64,000 nt of DNA from Alistipes sp. ZOR0009 (GTDB lineage Bacteria > Bacteroidota > Bacteroidia > Bacteroidales > ZOR0009), in NCBI RefSeq assembly GCF_000798815.1, contig NZ_JTLD01000014.1:62001-126000 (forward strand), in the 5' to 3' direction. Under the pieces are notes generated by a model. It worked only from the letters and a program-made list of their open reading frames with translations, was not told the origin of the DNA and made no database searches. Of this stretch, positions 43,318 through 52,342 are shown piece after piece; position 1 is the first letter of the stretch; every line of letters starts with the position of its first letter. The translations under genes and the position numbers were made by a program.

Positions 43318-43325
43318 TATTTTTG
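43318..43325 (+). promoter_or_regulatory. Probable promoter (-7 box) of gmd
   Basis: TATTTTTG, a perfect TAnnTTTG box, 65 bases before the gmd ATG. No clear -33 TTTG is seen. Confidence 0.4.
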
Positions 43326-43389
43326 TGAGCAAATAGACAATCTATTGTGGTATAGAGGGGCTTTCACTCGAAAATAAAAAATTTCTAGC

Positions 43390-44547
43390 ATGGCTAAAAT
43401 TGCATTAATTACAGGTGTCACGGGTCAGGATGGCGCCTACTTATCAGAGTATTTATTAAAAAAGGGATACATAGTACATGGAATAAAGCGTCGCTCTTCG
43501 CTTTTCAATACAGATAGAATCGATCATATCTACCAAGATCCGCATGTTGAAAATAGAAATTTTATTCTTCACTACGGCGACTTGACAGATAGCATGAATA
43601 TCACCCGAATCATTCAGGAGGTTCAACCCGACGAGATTTACAACCTTGCAGCGATGAGCCATGTGCATGTCAGCTTCGAAACTCCAGAATATGTTGGTAA
43701 TGCCGATGGCTTGGGTACCCTCCGAATTCTAGAAGCTGTTCGCCTTCTTGGATTAACAGAAAAGACCAGAATTTATCAAGCGTCTACATCCGAGCTTTAC
43801 GGATTGGTGCAGGCGGTTCCTCAAACCGAAACTACACCGTTTTATCCTCGCTCTCCATACGCGGTTGCTAAGCTTTATGGCTATTGGATTACCGTAAACT
43901 ATCGCGAAGCTTATAAAATGCATGCAAGCAACGGTATTCTATTCAACCATGAGTCTCCAATTCGTGGAGAAACTTTTGTGACGCGTAAGGTTACGCGCGC
44001 AATGAGCCGAATTGCCTTAGGAATGCAAGATCAGATGTATATGGGAAATCTTAGCTCGCAGCGCGATTGGGGGCATGCTAAAGATTACATTAGAGCCATG
44101 CACCTTATACTTCAGCAGGATGAGCCTAGCGATTATGTGATTGCTACAGGAATTACGACCTCTATTCGCGAGTTTATTCGGTTGGCAGGCAACGAAGTTG
44201 GCTTAACCATCGATTTTCGCGGTGAGGGAGCCGACGAAACGGGCCATTTGGTGGCTGTAGACGAGGCTTTGTTTATCGAAAAGGTTGGCGATAAGTATTT
44301 AGATGCCATAAAAAAGCGAATTGAAGCTCAGGAGTCGGTTGTCGCTGTCGATCCTAAATATTTCCGTCCTACCGAGGTAGACTTGCTGATTGGTGATCCA
44401 ACAAAATCGAAAACCAAGTTGGGCTGGGAGCCTAAATACGATTTAAAAGGATTGGTGGAAGATATGATGCAATCTGACATTAAGCTATTTAAAAAGGATG
44501 CCTACTTAATGGAAGGTGGCTACAAGGTAATGAACTACTTTGAATAG
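43390..44547 (+). CDS. gmd: GDP-mannose 4,6-dehydratase
   Basis: Makes GDP-4-keto-6-deoxymannose from GDP-mannose, 385 residues. [17 protein letters not shown] is the NADP loop; [31 protein letters not shown] (catalytic Thr region) and [15 protein letters not shown] (YxxxK) are the Gmd signature, as is [18 protein letters not shown]-mannose may come from the guanylyltransferase at 59623. Normally followed directly by fcl; here a GxxExxY cassette lies between them. Confidence 0.97.
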   Translation: MAKIALITGVTGQDGAYLSEYLLKKGYIVHGIKRRSSLFNTDRIDHIYQDPHVENRNFILHYGDLTDSMNITRIIQEVQPDEIYNLAAMSHVHVSFETPEYVGNADGLGTLRILEAVRLLGLTEKTRIYQASTSELYGLVQAVPQTETTPFYPRSPYAVAKLYGYWITVNYREAYKMHASNGILFNHESPIRGETFVTRKVTRAMSRIALGMQDQMYMGNLSSQRDWGHAKDYIRAMHLILQQDEPSDYVIATGITTSIREFIRLAGNEVGLTIDFRGEGADETGHLVAVDEALFIEKVGDKYLDAIKKRIEAQESVVAVDPKYFRPTEVDLLIGDPTKSKTKLGWEPKYDLKGLVEDMMQSDIKLFKKDAYLMEGGYKVMNYFE

Positions 44548-44548
44548 C

Positions 44549-44632
44549 ATTATCCACAAATGGGCACAAATATTCACAAATATCTGTACTGAGACTTATT
44601 TGTTATGTTCATTTGTGTTTTATGTGAATGAT
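44549..44632. repeat. Hairpin of CACAAAT-type repeats upstream of the second GxxExxY gene
   Basis: Left arm 44549-44583 has three copies of CACAAAT (TCCACAAATGGGCACAAATATTCACAAATA); right arm 44597-44632 has the inverse (ATTTGT, ATTTGTG, TATGTGAATGA). The arms can pair around a loop of about 13 bases. This unit differs from those at the other insertions. Confidence 0.82.
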
Positions 44633-44646
44633 TTGAAGCTGTTAAT

Positions 44647-45021
44647 ATGGAAGAGTTTATTTTTCGAGAAGAGTGTTATGAGATTATAGGTTGTGCTATA
44701 AAGGTTCATAATGAACTCGGATATGGGTTCCTTGAATCTGTTTATCAGGAAGCATTGGCTCTTGAATTTGATGAAGGTAAAATTCCATATAGCAAGGAAA
44801 AGTCTATTGAAATTAAATATAAAGGGATGCTTTTATCTAGAAAATTCATTGCTGATTTTTTGTGTTACGATCAAATTATTGTGGAACTTAAAGCCGTTAA
44901 TAGCTTGTCTTCGGAGCATTATGCTCAGGTTTTAAACTACTTGAAGGCAACAGGGAAGCGTCTCGGTATTCTAATTAACTTTGGCAGCGAAAGACTTCAG
45001 TATAAGCGAATAATACTATAG
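44647..45021 (+). CDS. GxxExxY protein (PD-(D/E)XK nuclease-like), copy 2
   Basis: 124 residues. GYGFLESVY is the GxxExxY motif; FIADFLCYDQIIVELKAV holds the Asp and ELK of the nuclease-like core, followed by HYAQVLNYLKAT and LGILINFGS. It differs through most of its length from copy 1 (38510), so the two are not a recent duplication. It splits gmd from fcl and is bordered by CACAAAT repeats (44549-44632 and 45053-45075). Function unknown. Confidence 0.88.
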   Translation: MEEFIFREECYEIIGCAIKVHNELGYGFLESVYQEALALEFDEGKIPYSKEKSIEIKYKGMLLSRKFIADFLCYDQIIVELKAVNSLSSEHYAQVLNYLKATGKRLGILINFGSERLQYKRIIL

Positions 45022-45052
45022 CAATCCTTTATTCGATCTTAATCGGAAAAAG

Positions 45053-45075
45053 AATTTGTGTCAATTTGTGAACAT
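45053..45075. repeat. CACAAAT-type repeat arm downstream of the second GxxExxY gene
   Basis: ATTTGTGTCAATTTGTGAACAT carries two inverted CACAAAT units and ends directly before the fcl ATG at 45078. Confidence 0.75.
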
Positions 45076-45077
45076 TT

Positions 45078-46178
45078 ATGGAGAAAAATTCCAAAATATA
45101 CGTCGCTGGTCACAAGGGGCTTGTAGGATCAGCAATTTGGAAAAACCTTCAGATGAAGGGATATACCAACTTGATAGGAAAAACTTCATCGGAACTCGAT
45201 CTTCGCGATCAAAAGGCCGTGGAAGATTTCTTTGCAACTGAAAAGCCAGAGTATGTTTTTTTAGCAGCGGCAAAAGTTGGCGGAATTGTAGCCAACAACA
45301 CCTATCGTGCCGATTTCATTTACGAAAACCTGCAAATACAGAATAACATTATCCACAACGCCTATAAGCATAATGCCAAAAAGCTTCTGTTTTTAGGAAG
45401 CACCTGTATTTACCCTCGCGAGGCCCAGCAGCCAATGACCGAAACCGAATTGCTAACGGCTCCGCTCGAATACACCAACGAACCTTATGCAATTGCAAAG
45501 ATTGCTGGGATTAAGATGTGCGAGAGCTACAACTTGCAGTATGGAACCAACTTTATTTCGGTAATGCCCACCAACCTTTACGGACCAAACGATAACTTCG
45601 ATTTGGAGAAGTCTCATGTGCTTCCGGCCATGATTCGTAAAATGCATTTGGGTAAATGCCTGCAGAATAACGATTGGAATGCTTTGCGTGCAGATTTAAG
45701 CAAAAGACCGGTTGAAGGGGTAGATGGAAATGCTTCTGAAGGTGATATTCTGTCCGTTTTGGGCAAATACGGAATTGTAAAATCTGACGATTTGTGCTCG
45801 GTAGAGTTGTGGGGTACTGGCGCTCCGCTACGCGAGTTTCTTTGGAGCGAAGAGATGGCCGATGCCTGCGTTTTCTGCATGGAGAATGTCAATTTCGCCG
45901 ATCTTGTTAGCGAAATCCGTAGCAGCTCAAGTAGTTTGCGCGAAGTAAGAAATACGCATATTAATATAGGGACAGGGAAGGAAATAACCATTAAAGATTT
46001 GGCCTACCACATTAAGGCGGTTGTTGGCTTTAGTGGCGAAATCGTATTTAATTCCGATAAGCCCGATGGAACTATGCGTAAGCTAACCGATCCCTCTAAG
46101 CTGCACACTCTTGGTTGGCATCATAAAATAGAAATAGAGGAAGGCGTACAAAAAATGTATGCGTGGTATTCTGAATAG
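45078..46178 (+). CDS. fcl: GDP-L-fucose synthase
   Basis: 3,5-Epimerase/4-reductase that turns the Gmd product into GDP-L-fucose; 366 residues. [15 protein letters not shown] is the NADP loop, [22 protein letters not shown] (Ser/Cys site), [16 protein letters not shown] (YxxxK) and [10 protein letters not shown]. An insertion of some 40 residues around 190-235 ([20 protein letters not shown]) explains the extra length over the E. coli enzyme (about 320) and is common in Bacteroidota. The ATG follows the repeat arm directly. Confidence 0.96.
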   Translation: MEKNSKIYVAGHKGLVGSAIWKNLQMKGYTNLIGKTSSELDLRDQKAVEDFFATEKPEYVFLAAAKVGGIVANNTYRADFIYENLQIQNNIIHNAYKHNAKKLLFLGSTCIYPREAQQPMTETELLTAPLEYTNEPYAIAKIAGIKMCESYNLQYGTNFISVMPTNLYGPNDNFDLEKSHVLPAMIRKMHLGKCLQNNDWNALRADLSKRPVEGVDGNASEGDILSVLGKYGIVKSDDLCSVELWGTGAPLREFLWSEEMADACVFCMENVNFADLVSEIRSSSSSLREVRNTHINIGTGKEITIKDLAYHIKAVVGFSGEIVFNSDKPDGTMRKLTDPSKLHTLGWHHKIEIEEGVQKMYAWYSE

Positions 46179-46240
46179 ATTTTTCTGCTGTATTAGAGCA
46201 TCCTCAAGATGTTATAAGAAAATATTTATAGATAAGATAG

Positions 46241-46273
46241 AAGGAAGGCCCCGATGGTGGCTTTCCTTTTTCC
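46241..46273 (+). terminator. Terminator of fcl
   Basis: AAGGAAGGCC pairs with GGCTTTCCTT (one G-T pair), followed by a T-rich stretch. Confidence 0.8.
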
Positions 46274-46377
46274 ATTGCAGATAAAAATCAGATAAAAGAT
46301 AAAACATCAAAGATGTATTTGTAATATTGCTATCAAACATTGATTTCTAAACACCAAACTGCTCAGCTCACATAAAT

Positions 46378-49242
46378 ATGTATACCAAATATTTACTAAC
46401 GCTTCCTCAGGTTGCCATCAATGATTTTCATAGCTTGGAAAACAGAGCAAAATCTAGCTGGTTTTGCACTGTAGACCCACAAGGTGTGAAGGTAGGCTCG
46501 GGTGGCGGTACTGCCAACCTGTTGTTGGAGGCTTTTCAGAACGAAAAGCTCGATGATTTTAGCGCTTGGTTATGCAGCGATAAAAAAATAGTTATTCATG
46601 CAGGTGGCGAAAGCCGAAGGCTGCCCGCATATGCGCATACCGGGAAAATATTGGCTCCAATTCCAATTTTACGTTGGGGGAGGGGAAGTGCATTGAATCA
46701 AAATCTCTTGGATATTCAATCGCCACTACTAGAGGAGATTATTGCTCAGACAAATTCGAAACAAAATACGTTAGTTGCCAGTGGCGACGTTTTGGTGCGA
46801 AATAGGGGAAAGCTACCCGCAATACCCGATGCCGATGTGGTTTGCTATGGCATTTGGGGAACACCGGAGAAGGCTTCGAACCACGGTGTTTTCTTTACAC
46901 CCACAAATGGCTCGGGCGAGTTCTCTTTTATGCTCCAAAAACCGGATAACAGCCAAATTGCGGCGAACACCTTGTCGCATCACTACCTTTTGGATGTTGG
47001 AATTTGGGTTTTAAGCAATAGAGCCATCGAAGTTTTGATGAAAAAATGTGGTTGGGATGCGCAAACCGCCAATTTTGAGGGAGGAATTCCTAAGAATTAC
47101 GATTTGTACTCCGATTTTGGCCTGTCGCTTGGCGCGAATCCGACGGTATTCGACGAGGAAATTTCGACGCTTTCCGTTGCGTTGGTAACCTTAGAAAATG
47201 GAGAATTTTACCATTTTGGTCGAAATAGCGAGCTCATTGAGTCGAATGTAAGGCTGCAAAACTTGGTGGTAAACCAAAAGGAGATTTGGCATAAAAAGGT
47301 AAAACCTCATCCCTCCATATTTATTCAAAATAGCATTAGCCAGCTAACGCTGAGCGATGCAAATAAGAATCTTTGGATAGAGAACTCTTACATTCCTTCT
47401 ACATGGTTGCTAGCCGAAAATCATATTGTAACGGGAGTCCCTCAAAATAACTGGAACCTATCTTTGCCAAGCGGTGTTTGCTTAGATTTTGTTCCTGTTG
47501 GCGATCAAAAGTATGCTATTCGGCCATACGGTTTTAATGATGATTTTAAGGGAGCAGTTGGAGACGCTAAAACAGCATGGTTGGATTCTGCTGCCCGCGA
47601 ATGGTTTGATAAAAGAAACGTTTCGATAGATGATTTAGCTGATGTCGATATTCAGAAAGCGGCCATTTTCCCAATTTTAGATATCGAAAGTATAGATGAA
47701 GGATTTCTAACCTGGCTGATTTCAAAGAATCCCGAGGTTAACGAAGAGTATAAGCGCAAATATTTGAATGCAGAACGGTTGTCTGCTACCCAAATTTGTT
47801 TTGAGGCCAACCTTTCCCGGTTGTACGCTCAACGGAGCCATTTCTTGGTTCAGGCAATCCCTGCAATTTATCGCAACTACAGAAATAGCATATTCTACCA
47901 GCTCGATTTAAGCAATCTAGCCCAAACTATTGCAAGTAACAGTATCGAGCTTCCTTTAAATGGAGAGTTGAATGGGATGCAGCAGGTTAGCGATTATATG
48001 CTTCGTGCTCGAATCGAGCAGTTTAAAAATTCGAGCGGGGAAGCGTTCTCTGATAAGGCATTTTATGCATTGCATCAATGTGTCCTCCAAACTCATGGAT
48101 ATAATGTAGAGAAACCTCTACTGAGCGTCAAAGACGACCAGATTGTTTGGGGAAGAAGTCCTTTAAGGTTAGATATTGGTGGTGGATGGTCGGATACGCC
48201 TCCTTACTGCTTTATTAATGGCGGTGCAGTTGTAAATATGGCTGTCGAGCTTAACGGTCAGCCTCCTATTCAGGTTTTTGTAAAGCCTTCGGTTGAAAAG
48301 AAGATTATTATCAGCTCCATAGATTTAGGCGAAAAGGAAATTGTCTCCACCTACGAGGAGTTAGAGCGTTACGATCAGGTTGGATCTCCTTTTAGCATCC
48401 CCAAGGCGGCGCTTTGCTTGGTTGGATTTCATCCAAAGTTCTCGAAACTAAATTTCCAAAGCTTAGAGGAGCAGCTTAATGACTTTGGGGCAGGAATAGA
48501 AATTTCCATACTCGCAGCTGTGCCGAAAGGCTCTGGTTTGGGAACTAGCTCGATTTTAGCCGCTACAATTCTTGGAACATTATCGAACTTCTGTGGACTA
48601 GATTGGGATAAGATCAAAATTTGTAGCAAAACGTTAGTGCTCGAGCAGCTTCTAACAACAGGAGGCGGTTGGCAAGATCAGCTAGGAGGTGTTTTACATG
48701 GTGTAAAATTAATAGAAACGGAGCCTGGGTTCGAACAGCTGCCTGTTGTGAAATGGTTGCCAACCGATTTATTCGAAATGCCCGAAACTAAAGGGACCTT
48801 TTTACTATACTACACAGGAATAACCCGTACGGCAAAGAATATTCTCTCTGAAATTGTTCAGGGGATGTTTTTAAACTCGGCAAAACACTTGCGGACGTTG
48901 GATAAGATAAAAAATCATGCTTCGGTGGTGTTTGATGCGGTTATGCGCGGCAACCATGAGGCTTTATCGCAAACAGTGGCTACGTCGTGGGAGTTAAACA
49001 AGACGTTAGATAGCGGAACTTCGACACCAGAGATAGAACGAATAGTGGAGCCTATCAGAAACGATTTAAAGGCGTTTAAGCTGCTAGGTGCCGGTGGTGG
49101 TGGCTTTATGCTGATGGTTGCTAAAGATTTGGCGGCGGCAGGTCGCATTAAATCGGCGCTAGAAGCAAATCCAATCAATAAAAAGGCACGTTTTGTTGAT
49201 ATTGAAATATCTAAAACAGGGTTTAAGGTAACCCGAAGCTAA
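46378..49242 (+). CDS. fkp: Bifunctional fucokinase/L-fucose-1-P guanylyltransferase (FKP)
   Basis: Salvages free L-fucose to GDP-fucose; 954 residues, the size of Bacteroides Fkp. The N-terminal half is the GDP-fucose pyrophosphorylase: GSGGGTANLL (nucleotide loop) and HAGGESRRLPAYAHTGK. A beta-helix-like middle follows (about 300-430). The C-terminal GHMP kinase begins GRSPLRLDIGGGWSDTPP and has PKGSGLGTSSIL (ATP loop) and LLGAGGGGFMLM. Starts a fucose-use group with the mutarotase (10 bases later) and FucP. GDP-fucose from this route joins the pool made by Gmd/Fcl. Confidence 0.96.
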   Translation: MYTKYLLTLPQVAINDFHSLENRAKSSWFCTVDPQGVKVGSGGGTANLLLEAFQNEKLDDFSAWLCSDKKIVIHAGGESRRLPAYAHTGKILAPIPILRWGRGSALNQNLLDIQSPLLEEIIAQTNSKQNTLVASGDVLVRNRGKLPAIPDADVVCYGIWGTPEKASNHGVFFTPTNGSGEFSFMLQKPDNSQIAANTLSHHYLLDVGIWVLSNRAIEVLMKKCGWDAQTANFEGGIPKNYDLYSDFGLSLGANPTVFDEEISTLSVALVTLENGEFYHFGRNSELIESNVRLQNLVVNQKEIWHKKVKPHPSIFIQNSISQLTLSDANKNLWIENSYIPSTWLLAENHIVTGVPQNNWNLSLPSGVCLDFVPVGDQKYAIRPYGFNDDFKGAVGDAKTAWLDSAAREWFDKRNVSIDDLADVDIQKAAIFPILDIESIDEGFLTWLISKNPEVNEEYKRKYLNAERLSATQICFEANLSRLYAQRSHFLVQAIPAIYRNYRNSIFYQLDLSNLAQTIASNSIELPLNGELNGMQQVSDYMLRARIEQFKNSSGEAFSDKAFYALHQCVLQTHGYNVEKPLLSVKDDQIVWGRSPLRLDIGGGWSDTPPYCFINGGAVVNMAVELNGQPPIQVFVKPSVEKKIIISSIDLGEKEIVSTYEELERYDQVGSPFSIPKAALCLVGFHPKFSKLNFQSLEEQLNDFGAGIEISILAAVPKGSGLGTSSILAATILGTLSNFCGLDWDKIKICSKTLVLEQLLTTGGGWQDQLGGVLHGVKLIETEPGFEQLPVVKWLPTDLFEMPETKGTFLLYYTGITRTAKNILSEIVQGMFLNSAKHLRTLDKIKNHASVVFDAVMRGNHEALSQTVATSWELNKTLDSGTSTPEIERIVEPIRNDLKAFKLLGAGGGGFMLMVAKDLAAAGRIKSALEANPINKKARFVDIEISKTGFKVTRS

Positions 49243-49252
49243 CCTAATTACT

Positions 49253-49648
49253 ATGGAGGGAAAGATCGTAGATCAACATTTGTCTGTAAAGCGTTACTGC
49301 TTTACGTTAGATTTAAAAGACGATGACTCGCTGATTGCGGAGTATCGGTATTACCATGCTAAAGGTATTTGGCCCGAAATATTGCAAGGGCTTTCGTCTA
49401 TTGGTATCTACGATATGGAGATATACCTAACACATGGCAGAATGTTCATGATTTTGGATGTGCCAGTAGATTTCGACTACGAAAAGATGATGGGGCAGCT
49501 TGCAACAATGGATAGGCAGCAGGAATGGGAGGAGTTTATGTGGAAATTCCAGCAAAGGCTTCCTTGGGTTACCGATAATACGAAATGGGTAGAGATGGAG
49601 CGAATTTTTTCATTTCAGTCGCATATAAAGTCTAAAAATATCGAGTAG
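49253..49648 (+). CDS. L-rhamnose/L-fucose mutarotase-type protein
   Basis: 131-residue protein of the L-rhamnose mutarotase (RhaM-type) alpha+beta fold: KRYCFTLDLKDDDSLIAEYR, HAKGIWPEILQGLSSIGI, MEIYLTHGRMFMILDV, and a C-terminal WVEMERIFSF. It interconverts the anomers of a 6-deoxy sugar; between FKP and FucP the substrate is most likely L-fucose. Ten bases after fkp, one base before fucP. Confidence 0.85.
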   Translation: MEGKIVDQHLSVKRYCFTLDLKDDDSLIAEYRYYHAKGIWPEILQGLSSIGIYDMEIYLTHGRMFMILDVPVDFDYEKMMGQLATMDRQQEWEEFMWKFQQRLPWVTDNTKWVEMERIFSFQSHIKSKNIE

Positions 49649-49649
49649 T

Positions 49650-50954
49650 ATGGGTAAGGGAAATTTAGTAACCGTAAATGGGAAGAGTTTTTTGCTTCCT
49701 TTCGTGCTAATTTCGTTGCTTTTTTTGCTTTGGGGAACAGCACACAGCCTTTTGGATGTTTTGAATAAGCATTTTCAGGATGTACTTGGTATTTCTAAGG
49801 CAAAATCGGGTTTGGTGCAGTTTGCGATGTATGGAGGATACTTTGTAGCCGCTCTTCCTGCTGGTTACTTTATCCGAAAATTTGGATATCGAAAGGCCAT
49901 TGTTCTTGGCTTGTTGCTTTTTGCATCAGGTGCATTTATGTTTATTCCAATTGCCCATATAAAGGAATTTTGGGCGGTATTGGTTGCCTTGTTTACGATT
50001 GCATGCGGTTTGGCATGTTTGGAGACCGCTGCAAATCCATACTCAACCATACTTGGGCCAAAAGAATCGGCCGAACGACGAATAAATCTTTCTCAGTCGC
50101 TAAACGGGATAGGATGGATTATTGGACCTCTTGCCGGTTTAATAGTTTTTGGTGGAGGTGGAAATCATTTTGATTCTCTTTCGATACCTTACATAATTCT
50201 TGGTTTTTCTGTGTTTGCCGTAGCGTTGCTCTTTATGTTTGTGAAGTTGCCCGATGTTAGGCATGAAAAAACTTCAGTAAAGGCAAATTCGGGTAGCCTA
50301 CTACAGAATAGGCTCTTCATTTTTGCAGTTAGTGCTCAGTTTTTATATGTAGCGGCACAAACAGGCGTAAATAGCATGTTTATAAACTATGTTGTTGAAA
50401 ATGCTGCAAATATAAATATCACCTTAGCTGGCGTGCTTGGCTTAAGCCCTACTTTATCGATGTTTGCTTCTCCAGAGGCAACTGCTGCTGTGATTCTTTC
50501 CTTTGGAGGAATGGGGTGTTTCTTTATAGGTCGCCTATCTGGTAGCTTTATAATGAAAAAGGTTGAGCCTGAAAAATTGCTGATGCTTTACGCCATTTGC
50601 AGTACCATACTGATGGCAGTTACGGTTGTCAATTTGGGTTTCGCATCGATTATTGCTCTTTTTCTTACCTATTTCTTTATGTCCATTATGTTTCCTACCA
50701 TATTCTCGATTGGAATTCGAAACTTGGGGGACAAGAAGGAGAAAGGTTCTTCTATTATCATAATGTCGATTGTAGGAGGTGCACTATCGCCAATTTTAAT
50801 GGGCGCTATTGCTGACGCATTAAATATGAGCCTTGCATTTATTGTTCCTCTGGCTTGCTTTGCAGGTATTATGCTGTTTGCTTTTTATGCAAAGGCTCAG
50901 AATATAAAAGAGAAGGTAGGGAGCGAAATTTTGGAGGAGGAGCTGGTGTCGTAG
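49650..50954 (+). CDS. fucP: L-fucose:H+ symporter-type transporter
   Basis: Major facilitator protein, 434 residues, with 12 predicted membrane helices. FVLISLLFLLWGTAHSLLDV, LNKHFQDVLGISKAKSGLVQ and GACLETAANPY-like (here ACGLACLETAANPY) are the FucP signature. It should import L-fucose for FKP. Ends at a strong bidirectional terminator. Confidence 0.9.
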   Translation: MGKGNLVTVNGKSFLLPFVLISLLFLLWGTAHSLLDVLNKHFQDVLGISKAKSGLVQFAMYGGYFVAALPAGYFIRKFGYRKAIVLGLLLFASGAFMFIPIAHIKEFWAVLVALFTIACGLACLETAANPYSTILGPKESAERRINLSQSLNGIGWIIGPLAGLIVFGGGGNHFDSLSIPYIILGFSVFAVALLFMFVKLPDVRHEKTSVKANSGSLLQNRLFIFAVSAQFLYVAAQTGVNSMFINYVVENAANINITLAGVLGLSPTLSMFASPEATAAVILSFGGMGCFFIGRLSGSFIMKKVEPEKLLMLYAICSTILMAVTVVNLGFASIIALFLTYFFMSIMFPTIFSIGIRNLGDKKEKGSSIIIMSIVGGALSPILMGAIADALNMSLAFIVPLACFAGIMLFAFYAKAQNIKEKVGSEILEEELVS

Positions 50955-50972
50955 CAGATAACTTTTTAGAAT

Positions 50973-51014
50973 AAAAGAAGAGGGGGCTTTATAAAAGCCC
51001 CCTCTTCTTTTTTA
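50973..51014. terminator. Bidirectional terminator after fucP
   Basis: AAAAGAAGAGGGGGCTTT pairs perfectly with AAAGCCCCCTCTTCTTTT (loop ATA). It also serves the converging SIMPL gene. Confidence 0.93.
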
Positions 51015-51023
51015 TAGCGGATT

Positions 51024-51722
51024 TTACTTAATCTCCACCTTAGCCCTAACGGTGCATTTTACGATAATGTTCTTAAAGTTTTGTTGTGGCTGGCTATCCT
51101 GCATTTCGGCAGCTTCACTTGCCTTGGCCATCATCATATATCTGGGCTGATACTCTTCCTCTTCGCCCGATACAAAAAGGGTTTGCTCGTAAATGTTTAG
51201 GGGAGCGGTTAGCGTTACGTCAATGCCTTTGGCCATTGCTGCCGCTTTTTCTTTGGCATTTCTGGCTGCCTTTTCGCAGGCTTCTAGCTTATACTTCTCA
51301 ATTTGGCTGCTCTCAACCTTCAAAAGGCTAATCGAATTAATTTTCAGCTTCGAAAGCTCCTCTACGATGTTGTCGGTATTGCTGATGTTGGTTAGCTTAA
51401 GCAGGTATAGCTTTTGGTTAACAACATCTTTGGTTCCCCAAAAGCTTACTTTTTGGCGAATTCCGCTTAGCTTGTCGATGGTGAGATTTTCGGCAGGTAC
51501 ATTGTACTTTTTTAGAATTTTAGCCATCTCCACCTCCTGCTTTTCTACGCTAATTCCCTCTTTGGGATTATCAGCCAGGAGTAGGTTAAAGTAGGCAATG
51601 TCTGGAGTAACCTCTATTCTTGTTGCTCCTGCAACTTCAATGAATCGCTTTTGCTCCTGTTCTTGAGCAAATAGTCCGATGCTGGGCATCAAAAATAAAA
51701 GTGGTAAAAGTAGCTTCTTCAT
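51024..51722 (-). CDS. SIMPL-domain (DUF541) periplasmic protein
   Basis: 232 residues with a signal peptide (MKKLLLPLLFLMPSIGLFAQ). The SIMPL domain starts IEVAGATRIEVTPDIAYFNLLL and includes KISGIR-like IDKLSGIRQKVSF and a long helix KYKLEACEKAARNAKEKAAAM; it ends VKCTVRAKVEIK. Family members form oligomers in the periplasm; no catalytic role is known. Monocistronic. Confidence 0.87.
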   Translation of the reverse strand: MKKLLLPLLFLMPSIGLFAQEQEQKRFIEVAGATRIEVTPDIAYFNLLLADNPKEGISVEKQEVEMAKILKKYNVPAENLTIDKLSGIRQKVSFWGTKDVVNQKLYLLKLTNISNTDNIVEELSKLKINSISLLKVESSQIEKYKLEACEKAARNAKEKAAAMAKGIDVTLTAPLNIYEQTLFVSGEEEEYQPRYMMMAKASEAAEMQDSQPQQNFKNIIVKCTVRAKVEIK

Positions 51723-51805
51723 ACTGTTTGGGTTTTAATACTGTGACGATTGATGTGATATAAAAGTTACAATCGCTACCTAAAGATAGGATAAAAACAG
51801 TTTTT

Positions 51806-51838
51806 TTTGATGGTTTGGGCTTCATTTTGTTACTTTTG
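51806..51838 (+). promoter_or_regulatory. Promoter of the DUF1847 gene
   Basis: TTTG (51806-51809), 21-base spacer, TACTTTTG (51831-51838). Only 16 bases separate the box from the ATG, so the leader is very short. Confidence 0.55.
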
Positions 51839-51854
51839 CCCCAAATTTTAAGAA

Positions 51855-52331
51855 ATGGAAGATTTAAAAGCTCTATATGCCGATAGCGATTTGGCGCTAA
51901 TGAAGCTGGCGGAGGCATCGCTGGAAAAGGGGGCCGATCGTCTTATTGAGGTGCGAAATTTTGCGCTGAACTCGGGGTTTAAGAAGATCGGAATTGCCTA
52001 CTGCGCTGCGGTAGCCAAGGAGGCCGAGGTTGTAGACCATTTTTTGTCGAAAGATTTTGAGGTGGTACGCATCGACTGCAAAACCGGGAAATTTCCTAAA
52101 AGCGAAATGTTAGATGATGGCAGCTTGGTTGGTATTAGCTGCAACCCGATGGGGCAGGCAGCCTATTTGGCCGAATGTGGCGCTCAAATGAATATTGTGA
52201 TGGGGCTTTGCGTTGGTCACGATATGGTTTTTGGAATGAACAGCCACGTGCCAACAACAACGCTACTTGTAAAGGATCGGGCGCATAAGCACAATCCACT
52301 CGAAGGTATAAATAGTAAAAAGGCGCTTTAA
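51855..52331 (+). CDS. DUF1847 metal-binding protein
   Basis: 158 residues, cytoplasmic. Cys residues are spread along the chain: AYCAAVAKEAE, VRIDCKTGKF, GISCNPMGQA, AECGAQM, GLCVGHDMVF. This pattern is that of DUF1847 proteins, taken to bind a metal through the Cys/His cluster; many members have an additional N-terminal Cys-rich segment that is absent here. Function unknown. Its terminator starts within the last codons. Confidence 0.82.
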   Translation: MEDLKALYADSDLALMKLAEASLEKGADRLIEVRNFALNSGFKKIGIAYCAAVAKEAEVVDHFLSKDFEVVRIDCKTGKFPKSEMLDDGSLVGISCNPMGQAAYLAECGAQMNIVMGLCVGHDMVFGMNSHVPTTTLLVKDRAHKHNPLEGINSKKAL

Positions 52332-52342
52332 AGCGCCTTTTT
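52318..52342. terminator. Terminator between the DUF1847 and NlpE-like genes
   Basis: AAAGGCGCTTTAAAGCGCCTTT, a palindrome with T run; its left arm includes the last DUF1847 codons. Confidence 0.8.

Noticed and set aside
45056-45241. 61-residue frame overlapping the start of fcl
   Set aside because: Shadow of fcl in another frame, beginning within the repeat arm.
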